Shown: in pieces, positions 28,243 to 40,207 of the stretch | How the letters are laid out: every line of letters starts with the position of its first letter | Position numbering within the stretch: the first letter of the stretch is position 1 | Origin: Amorphophallus konjac | Lineage: Eukaryota > Streptophyta > Magnoliopsida > Alismatales > Araceae | Direction of reading: 5' to 3' | Assembly (NCBI GenBank): GCA_022559845.1 | Contig: CM040121.1 | Location: 570,016,140 to 570,080,139 of the forward strand | DNA length: 64,000 bases | Position numbers and translations under genes: made by a program | Notes under the pieces: model-generated | What the model was told of the DNA's origin: nothing | What the model saw: the letters and a program-made list of their open reading frames with translations, nothing else | Database searches by the model: none

Positions 28243-31037
28243 CGTGAGGGCCAGTGTACAGCCGCGGCGTGATCGGCCAGTAGCTCAGGGACGTCTCCTT
28301 GTCCCGACATGCCGCCTCCCGAACTAGCCAGCAGACGTCCTCAATAGTTTGACACCGGTCCGTGAGGTTGGCCAGATCCGCGTGCTTCTGGGAAGAGAGG
28401 TGACAGAAAAGATTGAAGTGGTCCATGCCCCACCCATCAGCATAATAGTAAGGGACATGCAGGCGCTTGCCCAGGATGGAGGCCGTCACATCTTCTATCT
28501 TCATCCCATTCACCCGGAGGAGAACATAGAGCCATGTGGTATCCTTATAGTTCTCAGGCCGCCTCTCCTCCCGCCTCATAAACGTGCGATGCGGGCAGGC
28601 CACGTCCCTCTCTGGGCGCCAGCTCTTGGCAGGAGTCCCCTCTTCCTCTATGGGGAATGGGTAGTTGATGAGCTCCAGACGGTCGCTCCCCACCCGACAC
28701 AAGTCCCGCAGCGTCTTCTTGTAGTCATCCTTAGCCGCTGGGGGTAGCTCCACCTTCGGCGTCGGCCTCATGTCCCGGGCTTCCCGGCGAGCCATCAGAT
28801 ACGCTGCCACTTCCTTTTCCTGTCTGTTCTTGAGCCGAAGAAGATGGTCTGGCTCAATATCAAGCACTGGCACTGGCTGCCGGCCAAGGAATCTCCTTTC
28901 GGCGCCATCCCAACAATCGGTCTTGTGCAACCGATAGAAAGCCGTCCGGGCATTCCACCACTTTATGTAATCTTGGGTCACTCGGGGAACACGACCCGGG
29001 GCCGGTACTCTGAAAGAGGCGGAGTCCGCTCGGTGGAAGAAGTCCCACCAGCTTTTGGCGTGCTCGGCAACCGAACTTCCCCGGACATTCCGCGAGGGCA
29101 AGCCGAATTGCGCATGATAAGCAGGGATATGCTGATCATACCCGAAATTGCGACCGAACCGGAAAGGGTAATACGGCTCCAGCAACACATTCTCCCCCTT
29201 TCTGAATACCAGCACGCTCGGGCGAATTGACAGCGCCCAGTCTCGCAGTTCCGGCTCCAGTAGTGGGCGCACCACGTTCTCCTGGCTGATAGGATGAACG
29301 TACCTCTCCACCTGGTCATCTCTGCACTCCCTCTTATTATTCACAAGGGGGCTTGAATGTGCGGCCAGCGTCCAGAAATGAATGGTCCCGACCGCATCCC
29401 TGGGGACCGTTGTCAACCGGCCCCGGATGTCATACATCCGCATGGAGGTAGAGGCCGGCTCCGCACTGGCAAACTCCAGCATCCTCGGTATTAGTCCCCA
29501 ATCCTGGAGAACTCGCGGGGCAAACTCCGGGAACAGCGAACAGACCCACGCGTTGAAGAAGTGCAGTGGGCACACATACCGGGCCTGCCTCGGAAACTGA
29601 TGGGTGCTGATATCTCCCAGCGCCTTGTAGATCAAGCAAAGGGTCGCCGGGCACAGGGACAGTTTGATACCCCATGCCATCTGACATGCCGGGTAGATGG
29701 CATCCGGCCGGATAACTGTCTCGTCGCCGTACGGCATGGCAAATGAGCATAGCCAGTACGTGAGATAGGCGGCGCAATGGGTTTGGGGATCCAAGCCCAT
29801 CGGGTTAGGCCCACTCCGACGCCCTCTGGACGGGATCTTCACGTCAAGCTTGGGCTTTGCACGCTTCTTAGGGGCCACGGCAGTACCGACGCAGGGGAAT
29901 TCCTCGTACCTCTTCGGCCCGTCGAAGAAATACTCTAGCCACAGGGGCATGCGCACCCTCTTCCTATCCCCGCGGGCGGGCTGTTTCCCCCTGTGCGATG
30001 CCTGGTACAGTTCCCGGTACGCCTTCATCAGATACCGGTATGAATACCCCAGGGAATAATAGCCATCCCCGTTAGTCTCATCCTTGATTAGATCGGGGAG
30101 GCACACTTCTTCATAAGGCTCCCCGTCAATGGGTAAGCCGCTCAGCTGACTGAGACTCCATAAGTCAAGCGAAGTCTCGCCCTCCGCCGTGTAGAAAGTG
30201 TTAGTCGCTGCGCTGAACACCTCTATCATGCCGCAACAGAGGCCCTTGGAAATGGGACAGCCATATCGGGAGGCGTACACGCTGTGATAAACGCCGACCC
30301 GGACCAGCAAAGGAGCATAGTTGAACAGCACATGCTCCGTGAACTCCACCGCCCTCTCCCGGAAGGTGTGGGCGTCCTGAAGCTTCAGCTCCCCGAACCA
30401 GCCCAATGACAGATCATACTTGAATCTGATGGCCAAACAGTCCAAGATGAAGGGCTCTTCTCTGTAGCCCCACTTCAGGGGAGCCAAGAATAGACCGAAC
30501 CGAGGCGCCTCGTTGTGCACCTTCCCGGCAGACAGGTCCCATCTGGCCGGAGTAAACTGAGGCGCCCGCACCAGCCTGTCTTCAGCCGGCAGTACCCCTT
30601 TGATCCCCAGGACCGGTTTCCATTCCCGGGCTTCTCCCACCAGGTACATCGGAATACTCCGGGGAACGCTGTACAACAGGCTATCCCGGGCCTGCAGTAT
30701 AGCCTGTTCAGCCTTCTTCACGACCCGGAAGTCTCGCCCTTCCCGCGAGCGAAAATGCTTCAGAAATCGAACCAGGTGTCTGTCCTTCGGGAAGTCCTTC
30801 CTGTACTCCCCGGTGACCCGGTCAAATGTGAAGCCGCTGTCAACTCTAGCAAGCCTCTGGAAATCCATGGTCTCCCCGTCAGACTCGGAGGACTCTGCCA
30901 AAGCGGCTATCTCCCCATGTTCACGGTCCAGGTCTTCTACGTTCAGCCAGGTGACCGCCGGCACGGGACCCCGCGGGATGAGGTCGGCACTGATAGCAGC
31001 AGCGGGAACAGAGAAACTACTTGGGGCAGCCACTTGT
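28243..31037 (-). CDS. Antisense gene, main exon: plant mobile domain (PMD)-like protein
   Basis: A 930-codon exon on the strand opposite to the retrotransposon genes. It starts after the acceptor ATCTTTGCAG (31048-31038), so an upstream first exon must exist; I could not find it. The first in-frame ATG is at 30868. Residues about 245-300 contain ATNTFYTAEGETSLDL...LSGLPIDGEP, the central PMD signature. Residues about 440-530 have the second PMD block (AAYLTYWLCSFAMPYGD, PATLCLIYKAL, HFFNAWVCSLFPE). The donor CACG|GTACTC follows 28243. PMD proteins are plant-specific, often carried by transposons, and some act in silencing and meristem maintenance; the function of this one is unknown. There is no internal stop over 930 codons, unlike the sense genes. 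Confidence 0.75.
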
Positions 31038-31309
31038 CTGCAAAGATATGCAAATAAGAAGATCAGAACAAATCACAAGCAAAAGGACTGCAAAGAAGCT
31101 TTACTACAAGTCAAATGAACAAAGTATTGCCAATTTCTAACGAAATTTCGGCAGAGTTTCCCCTAGGCCACAGGCGTAAGGGAAAACACGGGTGCGCGTC
31201 CACAAGGAGTGGCGGCCCCAACAAAGCATGGTGGGCCCCGAGAGGCAACACCAGAAGTCCACCGGTCAAAAGTCTCCTTCCCGTGGCTTAAAGCTTCCTC
31301 AATAGCACA
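31038..31309 (-). other. Probable intron or 5' region of the antisense gene
   Basis: No convincing exon was found. The stretch contains the pyrimidine-rich acceptor that begins the main exon. The first coding exon must end in phase 2. Confidence 0.4.
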
Positions 31310-31900
31310 CCGCCTAGTGCCTTCCCCGGCACGCCCTGAAGCGGCATTCGCCGGTACACTCCCTTCTGGAGGCCCTCACCGGCACACCGCCTAGTGTCTT
31401 CACCGGCACGCCCACAGGTGCCTCCCACGGCACACCCACAGACGCCCTCACCGGCACAGCCGACTCAGGCTTCCCCGGCACAGCCCCCCTGTAACGGCCC
31501 TCACCGGTACGCCCAGCGGTGCCTTCCCCGGCACACCCGCACAGGCCTCCGCCGGTACACCCCCGGACGCCTTCCCCGGCACGGCCCCCGTGCCCCTTCG
31601 CCGGCACAGCCCCTCAAGGGCGCTTCCCCGGCACACCCATCATGATCGTCCCCCGGCACACCCAACGCGGGCCTTCCCCGGTACGCCCTTGGACCCGCCC
31701 CTCACCGGTACAGCCCATAATGCCTTCCCCGGCACGCCCTGTGTGCGGGCTTCGCCGGCACGGCCCCTGGGTATTCCCATCGGCACACCCTGTGTGCAGT
31801 CTGCCCCAGCACGCTCCTCGGCTGCTTCGCCGGCACGCCCGTCCAAGCCCTCACCGACACACCCTTTCAAGCCTTCCCCGGCACCGTCCCAACCCGGCGC
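31310..31900 (+). repeat. CGGYACRCCC-type array upstream of the antisense gene
   Basis: About 25 copies of motifs such as CTTCCCCGGCACACCC are spaced 20-30 bases apart. The core is the same as in the LTR arrays but the flanks differ (CCCCGG instead of CAGCGG). On the antisense strand it lies between a possible promoter (TATA near 32313) and the PMD exon. Confidence 0.75.
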
Positions 31901-31939
31901 GCCCAAGCCCGCTCGCAGCGGCACCTCCGGCCACCCCCG

Positions 31940-32570
31940 GCACCGGAGACGGAGAAGGAGAGGGGGGGGAGGGGAAGAGAATGAGAAAGAGAGGAAAGGA
32001 ACGGGGAGACGGAGACGGAGGAGAGGGCGAGCGCCCCAGCCGCCGTCAACGGTGGAGAAGAGAAGGGGGGGAAGAGGAAGAGAAAAGGGGGGAAGCCTCC
32101 CACGATGGCGCCCTCACCCGATAGAGAGGACGGCGACGACGACGACGGCGCCGGAGTTGGCGCTCGGTGCCGGAAGGGAAGGAGAGGAAGAAGATGGAAG
32201 AAGGGGGGGTCTCGCCCTGTTCGGTCGATGAAGAGAGAGAAGAGGGAGAGGGAACGGAGGGGGGGGGGGTTCGAACGGAATGACCGTTCGAAACACCCCC
32301 GCCCCCCTTTTATAAAAAAAGGGGGAAGAAAAAAAAAGAAAAGAGAAAAGAAGAAAGGAAGAGAAGAAAAGGGGAAATAAAAAAGAGAAGGGGGAAAAGG
32401 GAGAATAGGGAAGATAAATAAAAAAAGAGGAAAAAAAAAAGAAAGGAGAGGGAAGATGAATAAAAAAGGGAGAGAAGAAAAGGAAAAGGGAGGGAATAAA
32501 AAGAGAGGAAGCAAAAAAAAGGAAGAATAACAGGAGAAAATAAGAAAAAAATATATATATGTAAAATATT
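31940..32570. repeat. Purine-rich and AT-rich tracts, with a minus-strand TATA-like box
   Basis: GA-rich DNA at 31945-32110 and 32320-32545 flanks a GC-rich part. On the minus strand TATAAAAGG occurs at about 32316-32308, followed by pyrimidine-rich DNA typical of plant 5' untranslated regions. It is a plausible promoter for the antisense gene, but no start codon linked to it was found. 32545-32620 is an (AT)n-like microsatellite. Confidence 0.4.
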
Positions 32571-32916
32571 AAATAAATAAATAAACATCTATACATATAT
32601 ACCTATATATATGTGCGTACACCAACATACGCACCTGCCCATATATGTAGAAAAGTAAGTCGATAACGTACGATGATAGATGTCCTCGGGGAAACATTCC
32701 ACCCCCACGATCCTGTACGGACGAGCGTCCGCACAAGCAAAGACGACTCTACCCCTATACCTCTATCCTTGTCACGGTACCACTACCCTGCAACCAAACA
32801 AGCCCGTCCCCGGCATATAGCCCTGTGCTTCAGCCACCTTCCGTCACACAAAGTCGCCATCACGGGCCTCACGCCCGGATCGACAGAATCTCTATCCTTG
32901 CGTTGGCATTAGTCCC

Positions 32917-34255
32917 TTGCCAACGAATAAGTCCCTTTCCGGCGCAAGGTCCCTTGCCCTAGCCACCCGCTCCGCACAATATTGCCATTACGGACCCTAC
33001 GTCCGAATCGGCATGAATTCTCCCGTTGCGCTGGCATTTTCTTCTTGCCAACGAATAAGCCTTACCTTCTGGCGCAAGGCTTCGTGCCCTAGCCGACACT
33101 TATGTATCACTCGTTTGTTAAAAAAAAAGGAAAGAAAATAAAATGGGGTTAAAGATAGAGATACCCCGCCGGACTTGTCCCTACACGGGGACAAGGGTAA
33201 AAATGGCAACAACCTGGCTGTGGCGAAAACCCGAAAGGGCGCTACGGGCAAAATCGGGTACCCCGCCACGTGAAAACACGAAAGGGCGCGTGGGTAAAAG
33301 CAAGAGGGGGCCGGTACCGGCGAAAACTCGAAAGGGCGCTTGTATCGGTAATGTGGTTCAAAAAAAAGGGGAAAGAAAAGAAAAGAAACAACAAAGTGCT
33401 TCAGTTCCCGACACCCCGTCGGCACTGATGAAGAGACAAAGAGACCAGCAAACTGCTTCGGTTCCCGACACCCCGTCGGCACTGATGAAGAGACAACAAA
33501 GTGCTTCAGTTCCCGACACCCCGTCGGCACTGAGGAAGAGACAAAAAGACAACAAATTGCTTCAGTCCCCGGCACCCCGTCGGCACTGATAAAGAGACAG
33601 CAAACTGCTTCGGTTCCCGACACCCCGTCGGCACTGATAAAGAGACAACAAAGTGCTTCAGTTCCCGACACCCCGTCGGCACTGATGAAGAGACAAAGAG
33701 ACAACAAATTGCTTCAGTCCCCGGCACCCCGTCGGCACTGATGAAGAGATAACATATGCTGCTTCAGTTCCCGACACCCTGTCGGCACTGATGAAGAGAC
33801 AAAGAGACCAGTAAACTGCTTCAATTCCCGACACCCCGTCGGCACTGATGAAGAGACAATAAAGTGCTTCGGTTCCCGACACCCCGTCGGCACTAATGAA
33901 GAGACCTACATTCTCCCGTTGCGCAGCCATTCTGTTCTTGGCAACGAAAGAACCTTATTTTCCGGCGCAAGGCTTCGTGCCCTAGCCGACACTTGCATAT
34001 CACTCACTCAAAAAAAGGGGGAAAAGAAGATAAAATGGGGTTAAAAATAGAGATACCCCGCCGGACTTGCCCCTGCATGGGGACAAGGGTAAAAACGGCA
34101 ATAACCCGGCCGTACCGAAAACCCGAGAGGGCGCTACGGGCAAAATTGGGTACCCCGCCACGTGAAAACCCGAAAGGGCGCGTGGGCAAAAGCAAGAGGG
34201 GGCCGGTACCGGCGAAAACCCGAAAGGGCGCTTGTATCGATAAGGTGGTTCAAAA
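32917..34255 (+). repeat. Large direct duplication flanking minisatellite 1
   Basis: About 350 bases (33015-33360, with AACGAATAAGCCTTACCTT... to the run of A before the array) are repeated at about 33915-34255. Both copies share CCCGCCGGACTTG and GAAAACCCGAAAGGGCGC. A further partial copy of the start is at 32900-32960. No gene was seen in 32600-34850. Confidence 0.75.
33385..33905 (+). repeat. Minisatellite 1 with CCGAC/GTCGG hairpin in each unit
   Basis: About ten units of 45-65 bases. Each contains TTCCCGACACCCCGTCGGCA, a hairpin with a five-base stem, followed by CTGATGAAGAGAC. Confidence 0.85.
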
Positions 34256-34269
34256 AAAAAAAGAGAAGA

Positions 34270-34770
34270 AGAGACAAAGAGATCAACAAGCCAGGTCAGT
34301 TCCCGGCATCCTGTCGGCACTGACGAAGAGACCAAGAGACTAAGAGACCAGCAAAGCTTCAGTTCCCGACACCTCGTCGGCACTGATGAAGAGACAAAGA
34401 GATCAACAAACCAGGTCAGTTCCCGGCATTCTGTCGGCACGGACGAAGAGGCTAAGAGACTAAGAGATCAACAAACCATGTCAGTTCCCGGCATCCTGTC
34501 GGCACTGACGAAGAGACCAAGAGACCAAGAGACTAAGAGATCAACAAACCAGGTCAGTTCCCGGCATCCTGTCGGCACTGACGAAGAGACCAAGAGACTA
34601 AGAGACAACAAACTAGGTCAGTCCCCGGCATCCTGTTGGCACTGACGAAGAGACCAAGAGACTAAGAGACAACAAACCAGGTCAGTTCCCGGCATCCTGT
34701 CGGCACTGATGAAAAGACAAAGAAGATCAACAGACCAGGTCGGCTCTCGACGCCCCGCCGGCATCGACAA
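34270..34770 (+). repeat. Minisatellite 2 with CCGGC/GTCGG hairpin in each unit
   Basis: About eight units of 50-75 bases. Each contains TTCCCGGCATCCTGTCGGCA followed by CTGACGAAGAGACC and a variable number of AAGAGACT copies. It is a relative of minisatellite 1 with a changed hairpin. Confidence 0.85.
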
Positions 34771-34832
34771 AGAGAGAAGAGACGAAAACACCCACGGGCA
34801 CCGCCCGGCTCATCCTTCACCTGCGCTACCCG

Positions 34833-34846
34833 TGGGTGGGGGGCAT
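34833..34846 (+). promoter_or_regulatory. Polypurine tract of the Tat element
   Basis: TGGGTGGGGGGCAT lies directly before the 3' LTR start and is the likely plus-strand primer for reverse transcription. Confidence 0.7.
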
Positions 34847-34847
34847 T

Positions 34848-37800
34848 TGTGGACACCTAAAATTGCACATCCAAACGTCATGCTCAGCCCAGCTCCGACA
34901 ACGGCGCCAAGTGAAGGAACCCCGGAGAAATCAAGCACAAAAGGCCCCACAGCCCATGGGCCCCAAAGGAAATCAAACGGGCCCTGACTCGTGCCCATAA
35001 CAGGCTCAGAACGGGGTCAGAACCATGCCCTGAAGCCCTGAAGCAGCACACCCAATCCTTCAGCGGCACGGCTTGCTCAGCCTTCAACGGCACGCCCCAA
35101 AGGCCCAAAGGGGCCTTCAACGGCACACCCATTTGGGGTCCTCAGCGGCACAGCCCTTTGGGGCTTCAGCGGCACGGCCCTTTGGGGTCTTCAGCGGCAC
35201 AGCCCAAGGCTGCTCAGCGGCACGCCCCCAGGTGGGTTCGCCGGCACACCCCTTTGGGTGTTCAGCGGCACACTCCCTGGGGCTCAGCGGTACGCCCCCA
35301 GGCGCATCACCGGCACACCCCTTTGGGGTCTTCAGCGGCACGGCCCTTTGGGGCTTCAGCGGCACGGCCCTTTGGGGTCTTCAACGGCACGCCCAAAGGG
35401 GCCTTCAGCGGCACAGCCCGCAGGGCCTTCTGCGGTACGCCCCAAAGGGCCTTCAGCGGCACGGCCCCATGGCCCTCCAGCGGTACGCCCATTTGGGCTC
35501 CCAGCGGTGCGCCCTTTCGGCTCCCCCACGGCACGCCTGTTCAGCCCGCCAACGGCACAGCGGTGAAGCCTTTCAACGGCAAGATGACGTGAAGTCCATA
35601 CCCTAGGCATCCTTGGCGCGCAGTAAGCCGTCTGAGGTGGCAGTCGACGACTGGGCCACGTAGCCTACCCCACTGACAGCCAGGACGGAGCAGGTGAGCC
35701 ACCATCATCACAGCCGGCTTCCCGCCTTCGACGGTGGTGCTTGAAGTCACCGGCTGCCCAGAGTATAAAAGACGCCCATTTTCGACAGAAGAGGGGCATC
35801 CGACCAGAGGAGGAAGAAGAGAGGCAGTCGGACGCACACACACAGAAGAAAGGAGGAGAAGAGAGAAGGAAAGAAGGGGTCCCCCCGGCCTGAGCTCCAT
35901 CCGACGGCCATCGGGAAGAAACAAGAGTAAGAGAGAGAGAGCTTGTTGTATTGGGGGAGAGGGTTGGGAACGGTGGCCTATGTCTTAGGCCCCAATGCTT
36001 TCTTCTGTCTTGTATCTCATTCCTCCTCTTGTTCTCTGTCTTGGAGTCTTTTCCTTTTATCCATGGCCTCATTTGGGCATTTTCTTTTGTAATATGCATG
36101 TAGGGATACGGTTCTTGGCATCCCACGAATAGAAACAATCGCCCTCCTTGGGGGCTTTTCATGTTATTTCTATTGGTTTGATCCTCACTTCATAGTGCAT
36201 GTAGTGTGTTACCTGTTTCCTCCGTTCCTTCGGTTTCTCTTGAGCCACCACATCAACGTGACGCCTCCCCTTCAAAGTCTGGCTTTGTGGGTCCTTCATT
36301 CATTTCCAATAACCCTTCCTCCTTTTCTGGGACAATCTGCAAGCCCACACACACTTGGCCCTTTTAATCCTTCAGCGATGCATCCCTTTGGCCCCCGAGC
36401 GGCACATCCACTCTGCCCTCAGCGACACATCCTCAGCCAGCCCTTAGCGGCACACCCCCAAGTGCCCTCAGCGGTACACCCCCAAGTGCCCTCAGCGGCA
36501 CACCCCTTGAGCCTTCAGCGGCACACCCCTAGCTGGCCCCAGCGGTACACTCTTCTGGCCTTCAGTGGTACACCTGCTGGCCAAGCCCGAGCCCGTTGTT
36601 TTCCTTCGTGTTTTCCGAGGTTCTTTAAAGGTGTTGCTCCCCCGGGGGCCCACCTCCAGTTGTCGGGTTCCGCCACTCCATGTGGGCGCGTTCCCTTTAT
36701 CTCCCTTACGCCCTGGGTCAAGGGGAGATGCTGCCGAATTTTCTGTGAGGAATTAATAAACAATTAAAAGAGGCAAAAGGAAGCAATAAACAAGCAAGAC
36801 AATTGACGAAACCTTCCAACTCATCAAACCACTGCCGGCATCACAACGGAAACCGAACCGAACTAATTAACTACCCGGCAGCCCGAATGCCCGGCCCGCA
36901 AGAAAAGAGACCGAACCAAACGAAACAAAACAAGGGAAGAGTTTCATTTAAAACCACACAAAAGTTAAGATAAGAAGAAAAGAAAAGCCTTAAAACAAAT
37001 AATCGAAAACTGATCGAGCCCCCGTTGGCCTTCAGCGGTACGCCCCATTGGCATTCAGCGACACGCTCCCCCTTGCCTTCAGCGGTACACCCCCTTTCAG
37101 CCCTCAGCGGTACGCCCCTTGTAACCTTCAGCGGTACACTCCCTTGAGCTCCAGCGGTACGCTCCATTGGCCTTCAGCGGTACGCCCCTTTGGCCTCCAG
37201 CGGTACGCCCTCATTGGCCTTCAGCGGCACGCCCCCTTGCCCTTCAGCGGTACGCCCCTTTAGCCTCCCAGCGGCACGCTCTCTGCCCAGCGGTACGCTC
37301 CCGTTTTCCCCTTCACCGGCACACTACATCTATGCACATATACAACCTGATAAGGGCATTAACAATAGCAAATAAATTAATAAAAATTACGCTAATTAAA
37401 GGACTCCGAATGTGCAATATTAATCACAATAAAAGGGGCGTGAGGGGTAATAAAAAAGGGGTAAATAACAAACAAGTGACAATAATAAGAATAATCATGA
37501 ATAAAAGAAGAGAAATCATCCCGGACAAAGGCACTAATAAACGGTAAACATCTAATCAGAAATCCCAGAAGATGCAACCGATAAGACCCCAGATAAAAGA
37601 CGCTAAGGCCTGCACTGCAGCCCCCGTCTCTCCCCGTGACCCGGGGTAGAAGGAACAACAATGCCGCCCTTTTAGGTCGAACTCGAGTCTCGGGAATTAC
37701 CCCAATATGGCCAGGCTTCGATCTAACCGCGGGCCAACATCGCAACCGGTCCAGATTTGCTTTCTCGTTCCGAAAGCCTTCCGAGCAACCATTGAAATTG

Positions 37801-38241
37801 CCGCACACTCGGCATACGTTTGAACGGATTCGTCCCGGTTTCCCCGTCGCGTTTCCATTACGGACCCGTGTCCGAACATGAAAAGGTGCTCGAGGGACCG
37901 ACATGGCCGACGGTTTAGGGCATTGATACAACCTTCAGTGTGATCTATCCCTATCTCTCTCGCACAGTTAGTATTATCCTTTTCGGCCGCGGGGCCCCTA
38001 ATTTCGGCAATTAATCAAGGGTGTTCCCTCTTATGAGGGATGTAAATGACGTCGCGACCTTCATGGCGCGGCGGGATTCGGTCTCGACACGAACCACACA
38101 TTCGTCTAACGAAGTCAGATCGAGCGCACCATGGGCTCTTTGGAGCCCGAATAAATTGTCACTCCGGTGACTGGCACGCCCACGCACTTAATAAACCAAC
38201 GATCGCGCGGAGATAATTGTTAAACGAAAAGTGCGTCCACA
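34848..38241 (+). repeat. Tat 3' LTR (3394 bp, complete)
   Basis: Starts TGTGGACACC and ends GTCCACA. TATAAAA at 35764-35770. Motif arrays are at about 35040-35590, 36370-36600 and 37025-37325. It is followed by GAGGG, the right copy of the target site duplication (38242-38246). Confidence 0.95.
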
Positions 38242-40207
38242 GAGGGACCTTGATAAATTTGAGCCAAAAGGTGAACCAGGAATCTTTCTCGGTTATTTTG
38301 AAAACACCCGGGCTTATAGAGTGTTCAATTTAAACTCAAAAATTGTTGAAGAATCTCCACACATTATCTTTGATGAAACCTTGATGGAAAATAACCATGG
38401 TTATTGCAGGAACGAAGATGGGAACATTTTGAAAGATGAAAACTCTGCAGACAAGTCTGATGGTGAGGAAGATAAAGAAGAGCAAAATGAGGAAGAACCT
38501 GAAGTTCAGGGGGAGGTAAGTGATATTCCTGAAACTCAGATTGTTAATATTAGATATCTTAAAGATCACCATGTGAATAATGTCATTGGCAATCTGAATG
38601 ATCCTCCTAGAACTAGAGGTCACTTTAGAATTCAGTATGAATTAAATGCATACGCTCTTGTCTCTCAAATTGAACCCAAGTCCATTGACTGTGCCCTCAA
38701 GGATATGCATTGGATTAATGCCATGCATGAGGAGCTTAATCAGTTCGACAGGAACAAGGTGTGGCACTTGGTCCCACCTCCTGATCATGGAACAGTCATA
38801 GGGACTAGGTGGGTTTTCAGGAATAAATCTGATGAATCAGGGAATATTATTAAAAATAAAGCCAGACTTGTTGCTCAGGGGTACAACTAGGAGTTTGGTA
38901 TTGGCATTGAAGAATCATTTGCCCCTGTAGCCAGATTAGAAGCTGTTAGAATTTTATTAGCTTATGCATGTTCCCTAGGTATAATCCTCCAGCAGATGGA
39001 TGTAAAATCTACATTCTTGAATGGGGAAATTAATGAGGATGTCTATGTTAGATAGCCCCCTGGGTTTGAATGTCTAGATTTCCCTAATCATGTTTACAAA
39101 TTAAATAAAGCTCTCTATGGTCTTAAGCAAGCTCCCAGAGCTTGGTACAACAGGTTGAGCAAGTTCCTCACTGATCAAAATTTCACTAGAGGAGTAGTTG
39201 ATCAGACCTTGTTTACAAAGGTGAGTCATTCTGAAATTCTTATTGTACAGATTTATGCGGATGATATCATTTTTGGGTCAACTAACCCCAAATTGTGTGA
39301 GGAATTTTCTGAAATAATGACTAATGAGTTTGAAATGAGCTCAATGGGTGAGCTCAAATTGTTTCTTGGACTGCAGGTTACACAAACAAAGGATGGAATG
39401 TTTATCACTCAGTCCAAGTACACAAGGGATCTACTCAAGAAATACAAGATGGATAACCTTAAAGAGATAGCTTCCCCAATGGGTACCTCTACAAGCTTGG
39501 ATGAAGACACTAAAGGTAACCCATTTGACCAGAAATTATACAGAGGTATGATCGGATCCCTTCTCTACTTAACAGCATCTAGGCCTGATATTCAATTCGC
39601 TGTAGGATTATATACTAGGTTTCAGGCCAATCCTAAAGAAAATCATTTTAAAGTAGTGAAAAGGATTTTTAGATATCTGCTAGGCACCCAAGAGCTAGGA
39701 TTATGGTATCCTGCTAGGTGTGAGTTAGAGCTTCTAGCTTACACTGATGCTGATTATGCTGGGTGTCGAGTAGATAGAAAAAGCACTAGTGGCTATTGTC
39801 AATTCCTTGGTGGCTATCTAGTATCTTGGGCATCTAAGAAGCAACACACTGTAGCCTTGTCTACAGCTGAAGCTGAATATGTTGCAGCAGGTAATTGTGC
39901 TGCCCAAGTACTTTGGATCAAGCACCAACTATATGATTATCAGATAAAACTGGAATGTATTCCAATTTTATGTGATAATACTAGTGCCATATGCCTTGCT
40001 AAAAATCCTGTTCATCATTCTAGGACTAAGCACATAGAAATAAAACATCATTTTCTAAGAGATGCTGTGAACAAAAAGGAAATTGAACTGGACTTCATTG
40101 AAACAGACAAACAAGTTGCTGATATCTTTACTAAGCCACTTGGAAATGAAAATTTTAAATTTTTTAGAAGAGAACTTGGCTTGTGTAAATTTCAGCATAA
40201 TGAATGA
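38242..40207 (+). pseudogene. Copia pol, 3' half: reverse transcriptase and RNase H
   Basis: The continuation of the frame left at 3823. FLGYFENTRAYRVFN marks the end of integrase. RT motifs are TRWVFRNK, KARLVAQGY, QMDVKSTFLNGEI (Ala to Thr in a conserved position), ALYGLKQAPRAWY and the catalytic YADDIIFG. RNase H motifs are YTDADYAG, STAEAEYVAA and CDNTSAICLA. The end ADIFTKPL is the usual copia C-terminus. In-frame TAG codons at 38888-38890 and 39053-39055 break it, both at places where the family usually has Gln. Confidence 0.92.

Larger units (their letters stand above)
3824..38241 (+). mobile_element. Tat/Ogre-like Ty3/gypsy retrotransposon, with a nested chromovirus in its 5' LTR
   Basis: The 3394-bp LTRs are 3824-4737 plus 11882-14361 (interrupted) and 34848-38241. 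Lengths agree exactly once the inner insertion and one CCCAG copy are removed, and about 30 differences are visible. Ends TGTGGA...TCCACA form a perfect inverted repeat. The order is a long upstream gag region, gag, protease, RT with RNase H, a second RNase H and integrase, which with the dual RNase H points to the Tat branch (established family feature). The 10.6 kb between integrase and 3' LTR carries an antisense gene and several repeat arrays. The sense polyprotein is broken by stops and one frameshift, so this copy is not autonomous. Confidence 0.92.

Noticed and set aside
32310..32588. First exon of the antisense PMD gene
   Set aside because: A minus-strand TATA-like box is nearby but no ATG and donor with the required phase 2 could be found.
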